This document shows positions 46,829 through 56,643 of a stretch of DNA of 64,000 nucleotides, in pieces. Made by a program: the position numbers and the translations under genes. Source of the stretch: Cellvibrio sp. (GTDB lineage: Bacteria > Pseudomonadota > Gammaproteobacteria > Pseudomonadales > Cellvibrionaceae); the NCBI GenBank assembly GCA_016712405.1, contig JADJRD010000014.1, positions 496,001-560,000 on the forward strand. The letters are read 5' to 3'. How positions within the stretch are numbered: the first letter of the stretch is position 1; the number at the start of each line of letters is the position of its first letter. The notes under the pieces are model-generated. The model made no database searches. It was not told where the DNA came from and worked only from the letters and a program-made list of their open reading frames with translations.

Positions 46829-48094
46829 TTACATGCTCTCTAACTTTTTCGTCGCTGCCGCACCCAATTCTCCACCGGCTTGTGCTGCCTGTTGGAAATA
46901 TTCAGACGCTTTGCTGCGATTACCTTTGCTTAAATAGACTTCACCCAAATAATAAACTGCATCTTGTGTAGGTAAATAACGCTGACTGGTGAGCAAATCT
47001 TTTTCCGCGAGATCCAGTTTGTTAGTCGCTTGGTAGGCAACGCCTCGCATCACGTAAGGTTTAAAATATTTTGGATTCTGCTCAATGGATTGAGTTAATG
47101 CATTTATCGCCTCAGTCGGCTTTTCTTGACGCAACAAAGCTTCGCCTTTTAAATCCCAAAATAAATTTTCGCGTGGTTGCTGTTGAATGGCTTGATCAAC
47201 CAGAGCTAGCGCATCGATATAATTTTTCATGCTCATGGCTTTCTGAGCATTTTCAAATTTTTCGTAAGCAGGTTTATCTTTTACTAATTGCGCAATGGCT
47301 TTTTGGTACTGGCTTTTATTGCGCAGGCCACCGGAATATTTTGTGGCTTCTTTTTTATTAGCGGCTATACGCGCTTTTGAAGGCGGATGGCTGGCAAATA
47401 AACCATCGATAAATCCCGGTTCTTTACCGTCTTGAAGCTTTAAAAAGATTTCCTGTAATTCAACAGCGGCTTGTGGATCGTAACCCGCTTTGTGCATGTA
47501 CTTCATGCCGACAGTATCAGATTGGGTTTCGTGAGCACGACTGTATTTTGCCTGCCAAGCTTGTGAACCCACAGTCATAACGCCCATTGCGGCTAGTCCG
47601 TATTCCGGTTTTTTTTCTGCCAAGACTAGGCTAGTCACTAATGTCCCTACACCTAATAGCGTTCCTTGTGTTTGTTGTTGGGCGCCATGACGAGCAGCAG
47701 CGTGAACGATTTCATGCCCTAATACTGCAGCGAGTTGGGCTTCATCTTGCAAATAAATCAGTAACCCGCGATTGATGGCGAGTTTGCCGCCAGGCATTGC
47801 CCATGCATTGGGGATGTCGTTATTTAACACTACAAATTCATAAGGCAGTTCTTTACGGTCACTAACAGCAACCAATTTTTTACCAATGGTTTGAACATAA
47901 GCAGTGAGCGCTGGATCAACTTGATATTGGCCGCCTTGCATCTGTTGTGCTGGCATGTAGTTTTGAGTGCCTTGCGCCACCTCGTCTTCTGGTGACATGG
48001 TGGTGAATTCTTTTTTGCCGGTAACAGGGTTGGTAACACAGGCAGAAATCAATACACAAAAAAATGTGATTACAAATAATCGGATGATTGACAT
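46829..48094 (-). CDS. M48 metalloprotease lipoprotein with TPR tail (BepA/LoiP-like)
   Basis: A lipobox (VLISAC) begins a 421-residue envelope protein. The zinc site is HEIVHAAARHG (about 129-139), with a third ligand Glu in RAHETQSDTVG (about 188-198). An Ala-Met-Pro-Gly-Gly segment (NAWAMPGGKLAINRGLL) is typical of M48B. The C-terminal third has TPR repeats (about 280-415). BepA-like proteases do quality control of outer-membrane proteins such as LptD and BamA. The TPR fusion supports BepA over LoiP. Confidence 0.88.
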   Translation of the reverse strand: MSIIRLFVITFFCVLISACVTNPVTGKKEFTTMSPEDEVAQGTQNYMPAQQMQGGQYQVDPALTAYVQTIGKKLVAVSDRKELPYEFVVLNNDIPNAWAMPGGKLAINRGLLIYLQDEAQLAAVLGHEIVHAAARHGAQQQTQGTLLGVGTLVTSLVLAEKKPEYGLAAMGVMTVGSQAWQAKYSRAHETQSDTVGMKYMHKAGYDPQAAVELQEIFLKLQDGKEPGFIDGLFASHPPSKARIAANKKEATKYSGGLRNKSQYQKAIAQLVKDKPAYEKFENAQKAMSMKNYIDALALVDQAIQQQPRENLFWDLKGEALLRQEKPTEAINALTQSIEQNPKYFKPYVMRGVAYQATNKLDLAEKDLLTSQRYLPTQDAVYYLGEVYLSKGNRSKASEYFQQAAQAGGELGAAATKKLESM

Positions 48095-48354
48095 AAAGCG
48101 TCCTCAATAACATCTCAGGGTCGAAAGCAGTAATGATGCCATAGTTCGCAAGCAATTGATTTTTAATCCGGTTATAAAAATCGCATCAAAATGCTTCAAA
48201 TGTAAAATAGGTAATTGTCTATATATTGTGCTAATGCAACAAAAAAGACATAAAAAATCACAACAAATCGTGTTTTTAATACTTGATTTTGTGAGTCGGC
48301 CAAATTAGTGTGAGCAAAGTTTTTTACAACCAATAACCATAAGACTCTACACCT
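48095..48354. other. intergenic region between the M48 gene and tfoX-type gene
   Basis: This 260-base AT-rich divergent region contains the promoters of both neighbours. I see no gene, repeat or clear operator in it. Confidence 0.4.
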
Positions 48355-48741
48355 ATGCCGTTGAATTCACATTACGTAAAACAGGCGATGGATGCAATGA
48401 TCAGCGTTGCACCTGTAACCTGTCGTCGGATTTTTAATGGTATTGGGATTTATCATCTTGGCGTTCAATTCGCCATAATCCTTCAAGACAAACTCTACTT
48501 TCGCGCCAATGAAGACTCACGTTGTTTATTTGAAGCCAATCAAATGGAGGCATTTCAGCCTCGTTGTGCGGATAAAATTGAGTCCTATTTTTTTCAATTG
48601 CCTGATGAGGTTCTCAGCAAGCCTGATGAATTGAAATATTGGATGCGTATCTCAGTAGAAGCTGCCCATCAAGGTGAATTTTTGGATGATGAATCCAATA
48701 TTGACCTCACCATTCGCCATAATCGACAAGCAAGCCTCTAA
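48355..48741 (+). CDS. TfoX/Sxy N-terminal-domain protein
   Basis: The 128-residue product matches the TfoX N-terminal domain: MDAMISVAPVTCRRIFNGIG (about 12-31), FAIILQDKLYFRAN (about 39-52), and the late YFFQLPDEVLSKPDELKYWM (about 78-97). The C-terminal TfoX domain is absent. TfoX/Sxy co-regulates competence genes with CRP, but single-domain proteins like this have no proven role. Confidence 0.82.
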   Translation: MPLNSHYVKQAMDAMISVAPVTCRRIFNGIGIYHLGVQFAIILQDKLYFRANEDSRCLFEANQMEAFQPRCADKIESYFFQLPDEVLSKPDELKYWMRISVEAAHQGEFLDDESNIDLTIRHNRQASL

Positions 48742-48802
48742 TTTCAGGAAAAATATCAATTCTGGACTAGTCTCAATAAAGATCTAGGAATCGGAGTTAA
48801 TT

Positions 48803-49687
48803 ATGGGCGTACGGATTTTGGTTGTGGATGATGCGCCATTCATTCGCGATATGGTTAAAAAACAACTGCGTGACAGAATACCTGGCTTAGAGCTTAACGA
48901 AGCTGCTGATGGTGCTCGTGCATTGGCTTTAATCAAACAATGGCAGCCAGAAATTGTATTGTCGGATTGGGAAATGCCGATTATGACTGGCGAAGAATTG
49001 CTGCGCGAAATACGAGGAAATGCCGAATACGCCAAATTGCCGTTCATTATGATCACCAGTCGGGGTGATCGTGATCACGTGGTGAAAGCGGTGCAATTAG
49101 GTGTGTCGGATTACATCACCAAGCCTTTCACGCCTGAAGAGTTATTGCGTAAAGTTGGTAAACAATTAAAAGCGATTGGCAAAATGCCAGCCGTGGCTCC
49201 GGTTAAAGCCGCTGCTGGGCAAGGTGTCGCTTTTGGGTCTATTGATGTATTGACCTCTGGGCGAGCTGAAACTGTTGCTCCCAAGGCTGTCTCGTCCGGT
49301 ACGGCAGCACTTTTACAAACCAATCCTTTACTCACTAAAAAAGACACGCCTGCGCTTGCGCCCGTCAAAGTGCAGGCAAAGGGAAAGGCGCAATTACGTT
49401 TTCCAAATAATGTGACTTGTGCTTGTATTATTCGTGAAATGTCCTTGCAGCTGATGAGTTGTTCGATGGAGCGAGTTGATAAATTACCCACTGTGTTTGA
49501 TCAAGTAGTGGTGGATATTGAAACCGGAGATAGCCAAAATTTAGCGCGAGTCAACGGTTATGTACATGCAATTCAAGCAGCTGAAAACCGACCGGATACT
49601 CTTGCTATGAAAATTATTATTCGCTTCGTGGATAATGATCCCACCAAATTTGAAACCTTATCGAAATATATTGCGCAAAATTATTGA
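48803..49687 (+). CDS. response regulator: CheY-like REC plus PilZ-like C-terminus
   Basis: REC domain at residues 1-122 with acidic pocket DD at 10-11, phosphoacceptor Asp in IVLSDWEMP (about 55), Thr in MITSRGD (about 86) and Lys in YITKPFTPEE (about 108). After an Ala/Val/Lys linker (125-195) comes a beta-rich PilZ-like domain (AQLRFPNNVTCACIIREMSL...). It lacks an obvious RxxxR motif, so c-di-GMP binding is uncertain. It is preceded by AGGAATCGGAG and stands alone; its cognate kinase is not defined. Confidence 0.8.
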   Translation: MGVRILVVDDAPFIRDMVKKQLRDRIPGLELNEAADGARALALIKQWQPEIVLSDWEMPIMTGEELLREIRGNAEYAKLPFIMITSRGDRDHVVKAVQLGVSDYITKPFTPEELLRKVGKQLKAIGKMPAVAPVKAAAGQGVAFGSIDVLTSGRAETVAPKAVSSGTAALLQTNPLLTKKDTPALAPVKVQAKGKAQLRFPNNVTCACIIREMSLQLMSCSMERVDKLPTVFDQVVVDIETGDSQNLARVNGYVHAIQAAENRPDTLAMKIIIRFVDNDPTKFETLSKYIAQNY

Positions 49688-49762
49688 GTCGAATCAATAA
49701 GGTCTCCGAAATTCAGCTAACTAGGATAAGATGATTCACTCATCAAAACGAGTGAAAATCTT

Positions 49763-51583
49763 ATGCGCGGTATGCACTCTTCAGGTTTATCGGTTCATCC
49801 TAATAATGAGCCTCGTTCTCCCTCTGAAAAATCATTGTCTTTAAAAGAAGTTGCACTTTATCTATTGCCCTATCTCTGGGAATTTAAGGGGCGTGTGGTC
49901 TTGGCAATTGCGGCGCTATTAGCCGCGAAAGGGGCTAGCTTATTAATGCCTTGGGCGTTGAAACATATTGTGGATGGTGTCGATAAAAGTCTTTCCAATG
50001 TTTTGGTATTGCCGGTATTTTTTATTGTCTTTTATGGTGCATTACGTTTTGGTAGTGTTTTTTTTGGTGAATTGCGTGATGCATTGTTTAGCCGAGTAAC
50101 AGAACGTGCAATGCGAAAAATCGGGTTGCGGGTTTTTAATCATCTACATGCATTGGATCTATCCTTTCACTTGGAGCGTGCAACGGGCGGCATTAGTCGC
50201 GACATTGAGCGAGGCACTAACGGCATCAGTTTTTTGATGCGTTTTTTAATGTTCAATATAGTGCCCACGCTATTCGAAATTTTGATGGTGACTATTATTT
50301 TATCCAGTTTGTTTTCGTTCTGGTACGGGTTGGTGACCCTGATTGCAGTGGTGATCTATGTCATCTTTACAGTAGCAACGACTGAATGGCGTAATCAATA
50401 TATTCGTGAAGCTAATCAGGCGGACTCATCGACTAATACTCGTGCCGTTGATTCTTTATTAAATTATGAAACGGTGAAATATTTTAATAATGAGTCATTT
50501 GAATCAAAACGTTTTGATGATGCCTTGGCGCATTGGGAAAGTGCCAAATTAAAAAATCGCATGTCCTTATTGGTGTTAAATTCTGGTCAGGCGTTGGTGA
50601 TTGCTTTAGCGATTACAGTGATGATTTGGATGGCAGCTGAGAGTGTGTTAAAGCAAACCATGACGCTGGGTGATTTGGTTATGATCAACGCCTATATGAT
50701 TCAATTATTTATCCCATTAAATTTTTTGGGATTTATCTATCGTGAAATTCGTCGTGCGGTTACAGATCTGGAAAATATGTTGGCCTTGCTAAAACGACAA
50801 TCCACCATCATTGAGAAAGAAAATGCAACTGATTTACAGCTCAATGAAGGGCAAGTTGAGTTTAATAATGTTAACTTTGCTTACACATCGGATAGACCAA
50901 TTCTTCAAGGATTTTCGGTGAAAATTGCAGCGGGCACCAAGTTGGCAGTGGTGGGTTCCTCGGGTGCTGGAAAAAGTACACTTTCACGTTTGTTGTTTCG
51001 TTTTTATGATGCTCAGTCTGGTCGTATTTTGATTGATGGTCAGGACATTAGTCAGTTCACTCTGCAAAGTTTACGGCAAATCATAGGCGTAGTGCCGCAA
51101 GATACGGTGCTGTTTAATGCCAGCATTCGCGACAATATTGCTTACGCCAAACCTGGTGCATTGCCAGAAGAAATTGATCGCGTTATAAAATCAGCTAATC
51201 TCGACAAGTTTATTACCAGCTTGCCAGAGGGTGATAAAACCTTGGTGGGTGAACGTGGTTTGAAGGTGTCAGGCGGTGAGAAACAGCGAATTGCAATTGC
51301 GCGTGTTTTATTAAAGGGAGCGAAAATCATTATATTTGACGAGGCGACCAGTGCGTTAGATTCGGAGTCCGAGTCGATCATTCTAGAGGCTATGCTGCAG
51401 TTGGCAAAAAATCATACCAGTATTGTCATTGCGCATCGATTGTCCACAGTTGTTGATGCCGACAACATTATTTTTCTTGAGCAGGGTAGGGTGTTAGAAC
51501 AAGGAACGCATCAGGAATTACTGGCGGCCAATGGCCGATATGCACAAATGTGGGCCATGCAATTGCAAAATGAAAAAGAATGA
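49763..51583 (+). CDS. Atm1/HMT1-like ABC exporter (fused permease-ATPase)
   Basis: This 606-residue half-transporter has a six-helix membrane domain (about 45-325) and an ATPase domain with Walker A GSSGAGKST (about 397), signature VSGGEKQR (about 499), Walker B IIIFDEATSALD (about 517) and H-loop IAHRLS. The QADSSTNTRAVDSLLNYETVKYFNNE segment (cited as about 220-245) is characteristic of Atm1/ABCB7-type exporters, which move glutathione-linked sulfur or metal compounds. A 7-bp inverted repeat (49735-49756) precedes it. Confidence 0.85.
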   Translation: MRGMHSSGLSVHPNNEPRSPSEKSLSLKEVALYLLPYLWEFKGRVVLAIAALLAAKGASLLMPWALKHIVDGVDKSLSNVLVLPVFFIVFYGALRFGSVFFGELRDALFSRVTERAMRKIGLRVFNHLHALDLSFHLERATGGISRDIERGTNGISFLMRFLMFNIVPTLFEILMVTIILSSLFSFWYGLVTLIAVVIYVIFTVATTEWRNQYIREANQADSSTNTRAVDSLLNYETVKYFNNESFESKRFDDALAHWESAKLKNRMSLLVLNSGQALVIALAITVMIWMAAESVLKQTMTLGDLVMINAYMIQLFIPLNFLGFIYREIRRAVTDLENMLALLKRQSTIIEKENATDLQLNEGQVEFNNVNFAYTSDRPILQGFSVKIAAGTKLAVVGSSGAGKSTLSRLLFRFYDAQSGRILIDGQDISQFTLQSLRQIIGVVPQDTVLFNASIRDNIAYAKPGALPEEIDRVIKSANLDKFITSLPEGDKTLVGERGLKVSGGEKQRIAIARVLLKGAKIIIFDEATSALDSESESIILEAMLQLAKNHTSIVIAHRLSTVVDADNIIFLEQGRVLEQGTHQELLAANGRYAQMWAMQLQNEKE

Positions 51584-51746
51584 GGCAAGGTTGGCTAACC
51601 CAGATGAGCTCACACGGCTCAAAAAAATCAACAATAAGTTAACTCTGTAACAAATCAAATCGTTTTTTTTCTTTGGCACAGGACGTGCAGTTCAAAATTG
51701 GGATAATACCAATGAATTCTGGTGCCTCATTAAAGAGTAAAGGTTG

Positions 51747-53854
51747 ATGTTAAAGTTTGAGCTTGGGAAGTATCGCGGCGTCATTATATCTATCGCTCTT
51801 TTTTTATTATTGGATGCCTTGGTTCTTTCATTCAATTTTTATATTTCATTTCAAATGACCGATGATGCTGTTGGTATCAATGTCGCCGGTCGCCAACGAA
51901 TGCTATCGCAACAAATGGCGAAGAGTCTTTATATGCTCGATGCTACAAAAGACGATGCTATATTTTTTAAGCGAACACTTGCGGAATTGCAATCCAGTCA
52001 GGAGTTGTTCGATCAAACACTAAAAGCGTTTATTCATGGTGGTCAGGTAAAAGGTGTTGGCAATGGTATGGTCGATTTTCGCCCCATCACCCGTCAAAAA
52101 GCCAAAGAGAGTTTGCAAGATGCTGCGGCTATTTGGGAATCATACAATATTGCTATTACCCAACTGATCAATGCCGCAACAAGTAGTAATGACATTAGCG
52201 GGGATCTGTCAAAAGCGAAAGGAATGGCCAAAACACATACGCTGATTTTATTGGAATTAATGAATAATTTGACGATTGAGCTTGAACAGCATGCTGCATC
52301 AGAAGCTATTCGTTTACGGACAATTCAGCTTGTTTGTATGGCGCTAGCGATTATTAACTTCTTTTTCATTATCTTTCATCTATTGCGAAGGCTGAGTGAG
52401 AGAGATCTACAAATTGATCGTGCAAGACGCGAGACAATGGAGATTCTCGAAACAGTGAATGAGGGTTTGTTTTTAATTGATCGTCAGTTAATTATCGGTG
52501 AACAGCATTCGGCGGCATTGAACAGTATTTTGGGGCAGGTTTCTTTAGGTGGAAAATCCTTTCAGCGTGTTTTGGATGCCTTGATGAGCGAAAAGATGCG
52601 CAAACAGCACGCGGTTTTATGGATTTGTTGTTTGACTCCCATGTTAAAACCAAATTGATTGGTGATTTAAATCCGCTTCATTCTATTGAAGTCAATATTC
52701 TTCAGGAAACGGGTGTGTTTGTCAGTAAGCATTTGCGATTTGATTTTGCGCGCGCTTATCAGGGAAATAGCATTTCACATGTGCTGGTTACTGTGGCGGA
52801 TGTAACTGCCCAAGTAAAATTGGCTCGTGAATTAAATGAAAGTCGTGAGCAAAATGAATCCCAACTGGAAATATTAACCAGTTTGTTGCATGCGCATCCT
52901 ATTTTGCTAAAAGAATTTATTGAAAATAGTTACGCCACCTACAATCGTCTTAATAATATATTGCGAGCTCCTGCTAGCAACTCCCTCAAGTTGAGCGAGA
53001 AAGCCATTAGTTTATTAAAAGAAATACATAATTTCAAAGGAGAGGCGGCGGCCTTGCAGTTGAATTATTTTGAAAATGTTGCGCATAAAATGGAAGATTC
53101 GATTGTTGTGTTAAGGCAAAAGTCTCATCTCGATACAAATGATTTTCTACCATTGTCAATCCAGCTTGAATCCTTAATTACCTACACTCAACAGGTTGAG
53201 CACTTGGCAATTAAATTGAATCAGGTGGGTGGTGGCTTTTTGCTGAACATAAAGGAAAAAACCAGCAAAAATATTACAGGGAACCGTCTGACTGATGGCT
53301 GGGATAATCTGTCTGAGTTTGTTCAGCACTTGGCGCAGCGTCAAGGAAAACGAATTAATTTGGTAATCAGCGGATTGAGTGAAATTCCTTTGGATCCTGG
53401 CTACCAACAACAACTGCGTGAAATTTGTATTCAGTTACTTCGCAATGCAGTTGAGCATGGAATTGAATCTCCCTACGATCGTGAAATGAGTGAAAAAAAT
53501 ATTCAAGGGCGCATTGATCTGCGTTTGGCAAAAATATCCGAAACGGAAATGGAGTTAATGGTTATGGATGATGGATGTGGCCTTAAATACGATGAAATCC
53601 GCGCGAAGGCACTAGCCTCGGGCCGTTGGAGTGAAAAGGAAATTGATTCTTGGGGTAATAAACAATTATTGGCTTTATTCTTTAATGAAGGCTTGAGTGC
53701 TGCTGAGCTTAGTCTTGATGCAGGCCGAGTTGTTGGGATGAGTACAGTGATGAGTCATGTGATTGCACACAGAGGAAAAATTAATGTGTCCAGTCGTCGT
53801 GGTCGTTATTCTCGATTCGTTGTAACTATGCCGTTGGTCTTGGCTTTAGATTAA
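51747..53854 (+). pseudogene. membrane sensor kinase: PilJ-type sensor with CheA-like output, frameshifted
   Basis: The ATG at 51747 follows AAGAGTAAAGG. A first helix (14-35) and a PilJ-type periplasmic domain (VGINVAGRQRMLSQQMAKSL) precede a second helix (about 195-215), then a PAS-like part (ETVNEGLFLIDRQLIIGEQ). The frame breaks at the T4 at 52615-52618; five T restores it, for about 702 residues. The C-terminus has an HPt-like helix (IHNFKGEAAALQL, likely phosphoacceptor His) and a CheA-type ATPase (LLRNAVEHGIESPYDRE, VMDDGCGL, GRVVGMSTV). It probably signals to a response regulator encoded elsewhere. Confidence 0.8.
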
Positions 53855-54029
53855 GGTCTTTAGTTGATGCGGTGTGGCGGTGTGAGATTACACTTGTCAT
53901 CTAATCGAGATGATGTTTGCGATCTATATTTTATGACGCCTGCCAGTCTGGTTTGATGATCTTTACCTGATTCTATTGGAATGAATTCTCTTTATTCTGT
54001 CCTGGTTGTTAATCACAGGAGAACAACTC

Positions 54030-54437
54030 ATGAAATCAATTTATTTTTCGGCTTTAGTCTTAACCCTTACTAGTTTTTCTACATTCGCACATGATCTTTC
54101 AATTAAGGTTGATAATGTTAAATCCACTAAAGGATTTTTATATATTTCATTGCACAATTCAGATTCGACTTGGATGAAGCAAGGTATTCAAGGGCAGAAA
54201 TTAGCTATGACAGAGAAAGCAGTCAATGTTGTATTCAAAGATTTAGAAGCCGGTGATTATGCAATTACTCTGTATCAAGACGAAAACGATAATGGATCTA
54301 TAGATAAAAATGTGATTGGAATCCCCACTGAGCCTTATGGTTTTTCCAATAATGGCGGTAGCTTTGGGCCACCTAGCTTCAATGATGCCAAAGTGATCGT
54401 AAATGAAAATAAGGAAATCACAATTTATTTGCAGTAG
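54030..54437 (+). CDS. DUF2141 secreted protein
   Basis: The ATG at 54030 follows CAGGAG; an upstream ATG lacks a site. The 135-residue protein has a signal peptide (about 1-20, ending TFA) and the DUF2141 beta-sandwich with YISLHNSDSTW, GDYAITLYQDENDNGSIDKN and IPTEPYGFSNN. It is periplasmic; function unknown. A terminator follows. Confidence 0.85.
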   Translation: MKSIYFSALVLTLTSFSTFAHDLSIKVDNVKSTKGFLYISLHNSDSTWMKQGIQGQKLAMTEKAVNVVFKDLEAGDYAITLYQDENDNGSIDKNVIGIPTEPYGFSNNGGSFGPPSFNDAKVIVNENKEITIYLQ

Positions 54438-54456
54438 TTTAGGATGTTCCTGCTCC

Positions 54457-54491
54457 AAAAAAATAACAGGCATTGGCCTGTTATTTTTTTA
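54457..54491 (+). terminator. intrinsic terminator after the DUF2141 gene
   Basis: AAAAAATAACAGGC-ATT-GGCCTGTTATTTTTTT is a strong hairpin with T-runs on both sides. Confidence 0.9.
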
Positions 54492-54539
54492 TTCGGGTTA
54501 GTATAGTTGCCTTCTCAACAATAAAAACCGGGGAAGATC

Positions 54540-55112
54540 ATGCAAGACAATATCTATGCAGTTCCAGAGTCAAGTCTGCACACTGAAAGTGAAGCGCCTG
54601 TTGTTCAAGAATTTTATGTGGTATCCAAACTTAAGTTTTTCCTTTTGTTTTTTTGCACCATGGGGCTTTACGGATTTTATTGGAACTATAGAAGTTGGAA
54701 GCAATATAAAATCGCGAATAACGAAGATATGTGGCCAGTCGCGAGAGCCATATTTTCAATTTTTTTTACTCATTCCCTATACGGTATTATAGATATGAGA
54801 GCTGTAGAAAAAGACAGTTCTTATAAATGGTCTCCGAATCTATGGGCCACTTTAGTTGTGGTGTCAATTATTGCTGACAATATCTCAGGTAGAGTTGGTG
54901 GCAATGAAACCTTGGTTAATTCATTTATTTTTTTCAACTTAATTGCCAGAGGCCTTTTTATGTTTCAGGCTCAGAAGGCAGCTAATATTGCCTGCGGTGA
55001 TCCCGAGGGAATATCCAATAGTCATTTTAGCCCTCTAAATTTTCTATGGATTTTTATGTTTCCGATTATCTTCGTTGTGGCAGTTATTGCGGCGATTTTA
55101 TTTGCTGGATAA
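54540..55112 (+). CDS. hypothetical integral membrane protein
   Basis: A 190-residue protein with about 30 polar residues, then four or five membrane segments (about 30-48, 66-85, 102-117, 126-144, 166-189). The stretch LLFFCTMGLYGFYWNYRSWK resembles DUF4234-like small membrane proteins, but I cannot confirm the family. GGGGAAG lies upstream of the ATG. Function unknown. Confidence 0.6.
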   Translation: MQDNIYAVPESSLHTESEAPVVQEFYVVSKLKFFLLFFCTMGLYGFYWNYRSWKQYKIANNEDMWPVARAIFSIFFTHSLYGIIDMRAVEKDSSYKWSPNLWATLVVVSIIADNISGRVGGNETLVNSFIFFNLIARGLFMFQAQKAANIACGDPEGISNSHFSPLNFLWIFMFPIIFVVAVIAAILFAG

Positions 55113-55387
55113 TTATTTATTTTTCCTCTGATGAGGCATACAAAACAAATTTCCTAATCTAAAAATTGTAGGGTTGCAATTAATTTTTGATCATATTTGT
55201 TGTTGGTAGCGCTGTCATTTTGTTCAGATCTTGAAAATGTTTTTGTTTGTGGATTGTTATTAAAGTTTGTGATGTGTGCATCATTTGTCTTCTTGATGTG
55301 ATGGTGATTGTAAGTTAACGTACGAGCAAATTTACTATAAGAATATCTCAAGAAAAATAGTACTAAGATAATAATAGAGTTTAATAG
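55113..55387. other. upstream region of the microcin-type operon
   Basis: This 275-base AT-rich region must carry the operon's promoter. I see TATAA-like sequence at about 55336-55341 (ACTATAAGAAT), but no good -35 with it and no clear regulator site. A 65-codon minus-strand frame (55154-55351) has low-complexity composition and I do not call it. Confidence 0.4.
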
Positions 55388-56643
55388 ATGTTGAAGGATT
55401 TATTTAGGCAAGAAGCATTGGATCAGCATAGGCAGCGCCTTCATGGTGATGTACTGATCATTCCAAAGTTTTCTCATACAGTATTATTGGCTTACTAATT
55501 ATTTGGTTGGTGGCTGTATTTATTTGGTTGGTTTTTAGTTCCTATGCCAAAAAAGAGACTGTTAATGGCTGGCTTGAACCGCCAACAGGTGTCATCCGCA
55601 TTTATCCTGAAAGTACGGGAATTATTCAATCTGTTTTAGTTTCCGAAGGTCAACAAGTTAAATCCGGTGATGTTTTGCTGTCGGTTTCCAATGAGGTTAT
55701 ATTGGGATCGGGGCAACAATTGGAAGAAAGTTTAATTGCTGAATTTCAACATCAAGAAAAATTATTGCAAGATCAATTGACTCGTTTGGCGCCTGCTTTT
55801 CAGGAACAAGAATCTACACTTATCAAACAAATCCAGTCTGGAAAAGCCGAATTAGCGTTAATTCAAGCTCAAACAATAACGGCCAAAAGTCGTGATTTTT
55901 TGCTACAAGATCGTCATCAAAAATATACAGAATTAAAACAAAAAGGCCATGTTTCCCAGTTGGAACTGGATCAAATCAACGAACAAAAAATGGCGGTGTA
56001 CAACCAATTAAAGGACTTGGAGCGGGCAGATGTTTCACAAAAAAATACAATTAGTCGCTTGGAATCACAATTAGCCTTATTGCCACAAGAGCAGGCCAAT
56101 CAACTATCTTTTATTCAAGAGAAATTATCGGAATTAACTCAGCAAAAAAATCAAATTATTGGTAAATCAACTCAGCTGATTAAAGCCCCGCGTGATGGCA
56201 TAGTCAATAATTTACAAGCTATTGAGGGCCAGCAAGCCATATTGGGCCGCACTACACCATTGCTCACATTACTCCCAGAAAATAGTGAATTAAAAGCCCA
56301 GCTGTTAGTACCTGTGAGGTCAGCGGGATTCCTAGCTGAAGGGCAATCGCTCACTCTTCGTTATGAGGCATTTCCTTATCAAAAATTTGGTATGTATAAA
56401 GCTACGATTGAAAAAGTATCGAACACTATTTTATTGCCGAATGAATTACTAAATGCACCCTTAACAATTCAGGAGCCTGTCTACCGCATTACGGCGCAAC
56501 TGGATCGGATAACAGTACAAGCCTACGGAAAAGATTTTCCACTTCGTCCTGGCATGACATTGAATGCCGATATTAAATTGAGTGAGCGCAGTATTTTGCA
56601 GTGGTTGTTAGATCCTATTTACAGTTTGCAGGGGCGACTGTAA
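55388..56643 (+). pseudogene. HlyD-family membrane-fusion (adaptor) protein, frameshifted
   Basis: The ATG at 55388 starts MLKDLFRQEALDQHRQRLHG, the usual N-terminus of bacteriocin-exporter adaptors. The frame ends early at 55497 but the continuation (IIWLVAVFIWLVFSSYAKK) is in frame -1. One missing base near 55494-55497 joins them into about 418 residues. Features are one membrane helix, a lipoyl-like half-motif (ESTGIIQSVLVSEGQQVKSGD), a long coiled coil (about 95-220), a second lipoyl half and beta-barrel (IKAPRDGIVNNLQAIEGQQA). It bridges the ABC exporter to an outer-membrane channel. The stop overlaps the ABC gene start (TAATG). Confidence 0.9.

Noticed and set aside
55154..55351. 65-codon minus-strand frame before hlyD
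   Set aside because: The composition is Asn/Thr/His-rich and lacks a ribosome-binding site or conserved-looking segments.
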